Positions 60,222 to 64,000 of a DNA stretch of 64,000 bases are shown one piece after another. Positions within the stretch are counted from its first letter, which is position 1. Every line of letters starts with the position of its first letter. This DNA comes from Rhodopseudomonas infernalis. Its GTDB lineage: Bacteria > Pseudomonadota > Alphaproteobacteria > Rhizobiales > Xanthobacteraceae. The stretch is taken from assembly GCF_022271405.1 (NCBI RefSeq), contig NZ_JAJNAL010000016.1:39603-103602 (forward strand), written 5' to 3'. The notes under the pieces are model-generated. The model searched no databases. It saw nothing but the letters and a program-made list of their open reading frames with translations, and had not been told where the DNA came from. Position numbers and translations under genes: made by a program.

Positions 60222-60950
60222 TTACACCGAGACGGCGTAGATTTCATATTCGTCGCGCACCAGCTCGATGTGGCCGCGCATCGCCGCTGCCGCGCCGGTG
60301 CGATCGCCGCGCATGATCGCGACGACGACGCGGTCGTGTTCGGCGTGCGACTTCGCCAGCCGACCGAGATTGCGGAACTGGGCCCGCCGGAACGGCTGCA
60401 CGCGAACCCGCGTCGCCAGCGTGATCTCGGCGATGTAGTCGTTGTGCGATCCGGCATAGATGGCGTTGTGGAAGTGTTCGTTCATTTCGTGGAAGCGCTC
60501 GGGGTTGCCGTGGTGGCTGATCTGCCGCAGTTCGGCGTGGATCGCCTCGAGATCGCGGCGCTCCAGCGGCGACATCCGCTCCGCCGCAAAGCCCGCGCAT
60601 ATCGCCTCGAGTTCGGCCATCGCCTCGAACATGCCGGTGAGCCGCGCGAACGACGGACGAGCCACCACCGCGCCGTGATGCGGCCGCGACTCGACGAGGC
60701 CGCTGGCAACTAACTGCCGCAGAGCCTCGCGCACCGGCGTGCGCGACACCTTGAAACGGGCAGCAAGCTCGGTCTCGTCGAGCGGCGCGCCGGGCGCCAG
60801 CGCGCCCCGGACGATCTCGTCGGCGACCTGCCGGCGCAGTTCTTCGGCGCGCGTGGTCTTGCCGATCACCGTCACCGGCCGTGTCGGTGCGGCCGGGCCC
60901 GGCGGTTGCGCGGCGATGCGAGGCGGCAGGGGAAGCGGATCGAGGCTCAT
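60222..60950 (-). CDS. GntR/FCD-family regulator of the allophanate cluster
   Basis: A 242-residue regulator: winged helix at about 30-95 (ELAARFKVSRTPVREALRQL) and FCD ligand domain (FEAMAELEAICAGFAAERM, HNDYIAEI, metal-type His residues). I start at the ATG at 60950, overlapping the AtzH stop by 4 bases; the upstream frame is a shadow. Lying within the operon it probably responds to a ureide or carboxybiuret-type metabolite. Confidence 0.9.
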   Translation of the reverse strand: MSLDPLPLPPRIAAQPPGPAAPTRPVTVIGKTTRAEELRRQVADEIVRGALAPGAPLDETELAARFKVSRTPVREALRQLVASGLVESRPHHGAVVARPSFARLTGMFEAMAELEAICAGFAAERMSPLERRDLEAIHAELRQISHHGNPERFHEMNEHFHNAIYAGSHNDYIAEITLATRVRVQPFRRAQFRNLGRLAKSHAEHDRVVVAIMRGDRTGAAAAMRGHIELVRDEYEIYAVSV

Positions 60951-61342
60951 GGCGCTGCCGACGGCTCGTCGATGACGCTGACATGGGCGGCGACGATGCG
61001 CCAGCCTTCGGGAAAGCGGATCCATGTCTGCATTTGGCGCCCGACCTTGCCGGGCGCGTTGTCGCGATAGAACAGCGTCGACGCCACCGCGGTGTCGCGG
61101 CCGTAAGAGGAGATCACGGTCCGGGCGGTCCGTCGCATCAGTCCGACCGGCGAGCGTCCGGAGCGGAAGTTCTGGATTTCGTCGTAGCCGTAAAGGTTCT
61201 CGCCCATGCCATAGCGCAGCGTGCGCGGATCGTTGCGGAACAGTTCGCCGAGCGTGGCGACGTCGTTGGTCACCAGCGCGGTCTCGTAGCGGGCGAAGGC
61301 TTCGCCGACTTCGGCGAGCACGTCGGGCAGATCGATGTCCAT
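60947..61342 (-). CDS. atzH: AtzH/HpxZ-like DUF3225 protein
   Basis: A 131-residue SnoaL-like fold protein: RNDPRTLRYGMGENLYGYDEI, SYGRDTAVASTLFYRD, GRQMQTWIRFPEGWRIVAAHVS. AtzH has been proposed to convert 1,3-dicarboxyurea to allophanate in cyanuric acid breakdown; HpxZ relatives occur in oxalurate loci. It lies between AtzE (1-base gap) and the GntR gene. Confidence 0.85.
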   Translation of the reverse strand: MDIDLPDVLAEVGEAFARYETALVTNDVATLGELFRNDPRTLRYGMGENLYGYDEIQNFRSGRSPVGLMRRTARTVISSYGRDTAVASTLFYRDNAPGKVGRQMQTWIRFPEGWRIVAAHVSVIDEPSAAP

Positions 61343-61343
61343 G

Positions 61344-62735
61344 TCAGAAATCCCTTAGGCGTGGCGCACGAGCGACGCCGGTCTGTTCGAGCGCGTGCGC
61401 AACACGCAGCGCGATGTCTTCGCGCCACGGCGCGGCAATGATCTGCACCCCGATCGGCAGCGGATCGAGCGGGATCGGCACCGAGACGACGGGCAGGCCG
61501 ATGAACGAGATCGGCTGGGTGTGGATGCCGATATTGGCGCGGACCGGCAGCTCGACGCCGTCGAGCACGAACGTCTGCTGCCCGAGCTTGGGTGCCGTGC
61601 AGGGCGTCGCCGGCGCGATGATCACGTCGACGCGCTTGAACAGCTCGAGCACGCGGGCGCGATACCAGCGGCGGAATTTCTGGGCGCGATCGACCAGCGG
61701 CGCCGGGATCATCGCGCCGGCGATCAGCCGGTCGCGCACGGCCGGATCGAAATCGTCCGGCCGCTGCCGCAGCCGGTCGAGATGCAGCGACGCGCCCTCC
61801 ACGGTGGTGATGACGAACGCCGCGGCGCGGGCGCGGGCCGCCTCGGGCAGTTCGACGGTGGCGGTGATGTCGAGCGCCTTCGCAACACGGTCGACCGCCT
61901 CGCGGGCTTCCGGAAACAGGTTCTGTGCGAAGTAACCGCCGGCGCGGGCGAAACGCAGGCCATCAAGCCCCTGCGCCAGCGCGGCGCCGACGGGCTCGGG
62001 CTGACGCTCCGCGCAGCCGGCATCATCCGCGTCGTGGCCCTGCATGGCGTCGTACGCCAGAGCGAGGTCCGCAGTGCTGCGCGCGAACGGGCCGAGGTGA
62101 TCGAAGCTGGCGACAAACGGAAAGCTGCGGCTGCGCGGCAGTCGTCCATAGGTCGGCTTCAGCCCGAAGATGCCGCAGAACGACGACGGCACGCGGATCG
62201 AACCGTTGGTGTCGGAGCCGAGCGCCAGCGGCACCTCGCCGCCCCCGACCGCAGCGCCGGAGCCGCCTGACGAGCCGCCGGTCATCCGCGTCGGATCGTG
62301 CGGATTGCGCGACGGGCCATCGTGGATGTTCTCGCCGGTGAAGTCGTAGGCGTATTCGCCCATATTGAGCGCGCCGATCAGCACCGCGCCGGCGGCTTCG
62401 AGCCGCTCGATCAGCGTCGCGTCGCGCCGCGCCGGTGGGAGATCACGATTGATCTTCGATCCCGCCAGCGTGGTGAGCCCCTCGACATCGAACAGGTTCT
62501 TCACCGCGAACGGCACGCCGGCGAGCGGACCCACGGATTCACCACGGGCAATCGCGGCGTCGATCACGCGGGCGCGGGTGCGCGCGCGATCCGCGACGAC
62601 GGCGGTGAAGGCGTTGAGCGTCGCATCGGCTTTGCCGATCCGCGCCAGCGCGGCCTCGGTGGCCTGTAGAGCCGTCATCGTCCGGCCTTTGACGGCGGCG
62701 GCGATCTCGGCGGCGGTCATCCAGTCGCTGGGCAT
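61344..62735 (-). CDS. atzE: AtzE-family amidohydrolase
   Basis: A 463-residue amidase-signature enzyme: Lys79 (VPFAVKN), cis-Ser about 155/156 (TGGSSGGSG) and nucleophile Ser179 (GSDTNGSIR). AtzE with AtzG hydrolyses 1-carboxybiuret to 1,3-dicarboxyurea. I choose the ATG at 62735 (GAGG upstream); one at 62720 is possible. It lies 13 bases after atzG, as expected for the AtzEG complex. Confidence 0.9.
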   Translation of the reverse strand: MPSDWMTAAEIAAAVKGRTMTALQATEAALARIGKADATLNAFTAVVADRARTRARVIDAAIARGESVGPLAGVPFAVKNLFDVEGLTTLAGSKINRDLPPARRDATLIERLEAAGAVLIGALNMGEYAYDFTGENIHDGPSRNPHDPTRMTGGSSGGSGAAVGGGEVPLALGSDTNGSIRVPSSFCGIFGLKPTYGRLPRSRSFPFVASFDHLGPFARSTADLALAYDAMQGHDADDAGCAERQPEPVGAALAQGLDGLRFARAGGYFAQNLFPEAREAVDRVAKALDITATVELPEAARARAAAFVITTVEGASLHLDRLRQRPDDFDPAVRDRLIAGAMIPAPLVDRAQKFRRWYRARVLELFKRVDVIIAPATPCTAPKLGQQTFVLDGVELPVRANIGIHTQPISFIGLPVVSVPIPLDPLPIGVQIIAAPWREDIALRVAHALEQTGVARAPRLRDF

Positions 62736-62748
62736 CGCTGACTTCACC

Positions 62749-62940
62749 TCAGGCACTGAACACGCTCGCCGGTTCGGTCTCGTCGGGCAGCGCGAACTCA
62801 TCGACCTGCCGCGCCAGCTTCAGCGACACCTCAAGATTGGCGCGCACGGCAGGCTTCCATGCGGGATCGATGCTGAGGCCGAGGGCGGAGCCGACGGCGT
62901 CGATGTAGTTATCAAGGGAGTCGGTCAAAGCGGGCCTCAT
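62749..62940 (-). CDS. atzG: AtzG-like DUF4089 small subunit
   Basis: A 63-residue helical protein (GLSIDPAWKPAVRANLEVSL, then VDEFALPDETEPASVF) of the DUF4089 family, related to GatC. AtzG stabilises AtzE. The ATG at 62940 is preferred to a TTG one codon earlier. First gene of atzG-E-H-gntR-F. Confidence 0.88.
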   Translation of the reverse strand: MRPALTDSLDNYIDAVGSALGLSIDPAWKPAVRANLEVSLKLARQVDEFALPDETEPASVFSA

Positions 62941-62957
62941 CAAAGATCAATAGCGTT

Positions 62958-63057
62958 CGTCATTCCGGGGCGCGCGCAGCGCGAGCCCGGAATCCATAGC
63001 CACCGACAGTGAGTATGGATTCCGGGCCCGCGCCAAGGGGCGCGTCCCGGAATGACG
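62958..63057. repeat. Palindromic intergenic repeat, family C
   Basis: CGTCATTCCGGG and CCCGGAATGACG form the outer arms; inside are GAGCCCGGAATCCATA and TATGGATTCCGGGCC. It fills the gap between atzG and the ABC ATPase gene and could end transcription of the latter. Confidence 0.75.
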
Positions 63058-63084
63058 GTGGAGAAGTGGTGCACGGATCACTCA

Positions 63085-64000
63085 TCACGTCACCGGCAGC
63101 GGCGGATGCGGGATCGCCGTGAGGAGTTCGCGAGTGTAGGCGTCCTTCGGGGCGCCCAGCACCTGTTCGCTCGTTCCCTGTTCGACGATTCGTCCCGCGC
63201 GCATCACGATGACACGATCGCACAGGAGCCGCACCACGTTGAGGTCGTGCGACACGAACAGGTAGCTCATGCCCATCGACTGCTTCAGATCCTGCAGCAG
63301 GTTGAGCACCACGGCCTGCACCGACACGTCGAGTGCGGCAGTCGGCTCGTCGAGGATGATCAGCTTCGGCCTGAGCGCAATCGCCCGGGCGATGCCGACG
63401 CGGGCCTTCTGGCCGCCGGAGAGCTGATGCGGGAAGCGGTCGAGCAGATCGAGCGGCAGCCCGACTTGCGTGGCCAGTTCTTCGCAGCACGCCCGCAGGG
63501 CGTCGCGGCCCTTGATATCACCGAGCTGCAGGATCGGATCGATGATCGCGCGCGCGGCGGTGAAACGCGGATTGAGGCTGTCGGTCGGATCCTGAAACAC
63601 CATCTGGATCGCCTTGCGCTGCGGCAGTCGCGCGAAGGCGTGCGGCAGAATCGCGCCGATCTCCTCGCCGTCGAATGTGATCCGTCCTGATGTCTGATCC
63701 AGCAGCCGCATCACCATCATCGACGTGGTTGACTTGCCGCAGCCGGACTCGCCGACCAGCCCGACGCTCTCGCCATGGCCGACCTGGAAGCTGATGCCAT
63801 CGACCGCGCGGAAGGCGTCTGGCTCGACCGCAGGGCCGCGTGAAAACAGCCGGCTCAGCGTCGCAGTGGCGCCCTGGCGCGGATATTCTTTGACCAGCTT
63901 TTCGACGACGAGGAGGGGTGCCGCTGTCTCCCTCTCCCCGCCTGCGGGGAGAGGGCTGGGGTGAGGGGGCGTCTCCACGGTGCCGAGCGCTGCGACTTGG
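63085..64000 (-). CDS. Oligopeptide/dipeptide-type ABC transporter ATPase (runs off window)
   Basis: The visible 305 codons hold an entire DppF/OppF-like ATPase: GESGCGKST (Walker A), VFQDPTDSLNPRFTAARAI, LSGGQKARVGIARAI (signature), LIILDEPTAALD (Walker B) and HDLNVVRLL. The frame stays open to the window edge (QVAALGT before a possible GTG at 63978), so it may be the second half of a two-ATPase fusion. Residues just before the ATPase (PPHPSPLPAGGERE) are encoded by a palindromic repeat. Located upstream of atzG on the same strand, it likely imports the ureide or peptide-like substrate. Confidence 0.85.
   Translation of the reverse strand, partial: QVAALGTVETPPHPSPLPAGGERETAAPLLVVEKLVKEYPRQGATATLSRLFSRGPAVEPDAFRAVDGISFQVGHGESVGLVGESGCGKSTTSMMVMRLLDQTSGRITFDGEEIGAILPHAFARLPQRKAIQMVFQDPTDSLNPRFTAARAIIDPILQLGDIKGRDALRACCEELATQVGLPLDLLDRFPHQLSGGQKARVGIARAIALRPKLIILDEPTAALDVSVQAVVLNLLQDLKQSMGMSYLFVSHDLNVVRLLCDRVIVMRAGRIVEQGTSEQVLGAPKDAYTRELLTAIPHPPLPVT
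63930..63977. repeat. Palindromic repeat, family A, inside a coding frame
   Basis: CCCTCTCCCCGC-CT-GCGGGGAGAGGG is a perfect 12-base inverted repeat (63930-63955), followed by GGTGAGGGGGCGTCTCC. The latter 17 bases also occur at 4690-4706. The repeat encodes the proline-rich lead of the ABC ATPase on the minus strand. Confidence 0.75.

Overview
This window looks like chromosomal DNA of a GC-rich alphaproteobacterium of the Rhodopseudomonas/Bradyrhizobium group. I infer this from very high GC at third codon positions, a LivH-LivM permease fusion, the C-P lyase gene order, and the short palindromic intergenic repeats common in these genomes. I see no rRNA, tRNA, CRISPR array, transposase or phage gene. 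Almost everything is metabolic: about 58 genes in uptake-plus-catabolism modules, each with its own local regulator.

Layout. (1) 1-4611: a minus-strand operon (periplasmic amide/branched-chain-type binding protein, MaoC hydratase, acyl-CoA ligase, RidA-like protein) divergent from an IclR regulator, followed by the tail of a dead sugar isomerase-like gene. (2) 4824-11168: a TetR-controlled ABC importer of the nitrate/sulfonate/NMT1 class, interleaved with an unusual epimerase-like protein, an acetyltransferase and a DapA-like aldolase; substrate unknown. Two identical palindromes flank tetR. (3) 11186-26654: a nicotinate module. NicA/NicB (molybdenum hydroxylase plus three-haem cytochrome) should make 6-hydroxynicotinate. 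6-hydroxynicotinate reductase and enamidase, known from the anaerobic Eubacterium barkeri route, should then reduce and open the ring. A ferredoxin-NADP reductase, an ApbE-like UPF0280 protein, two tandem PF06684 proteins, a Liv-type transporter and a MarR regulator complete it. A shared operator-like motif occurs three times.

(4) 26671-40842: a full C-P lyase locus for phosphonates (phnGHIJKLMN, phnF, phnCDEE), with a second phnM, a hexapeptide acetyltransferase, a 2H-phosphoesterase (DUF1045) that may replace the absent PhnP, and a flavin-binding PPOX-family gene at the operon end. The sequence shows a PhnF-type operator, Pho-box-like repeats and a UUCG terminator between phnD and phnE. (5) 40857-49875: a beta-oxidation-like acyl-CoA module (two ligases, TetR, thiolase, two MaoC proteins, SDR, acyl-CoA dehydrogenase, enoyl-CoA hydratase). 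(6) 50153-58295: small hypotheticals, a Crp/Fnr regulator, a CobW-family metallochaperone with a Zur-like box, ilvD, a class-I glutamine amidotransferase-like hydrolase and a ClC-type channel/antiporter.

(7) 58410-64000: an AtzF-GntR-AtzH-AtzE-AtzG set (carboxybiuret/dicarboxyurea/allophanate chemistry) without the ring-opening AtzD, next to an oligopeptide-type ABC ATPase whose reading frame runs through a palindromic repeat. The general theme is scavenging of nitrogen and phosphorus from heterocycles, ureides and phosphonates, and use of organic acids as carbon.
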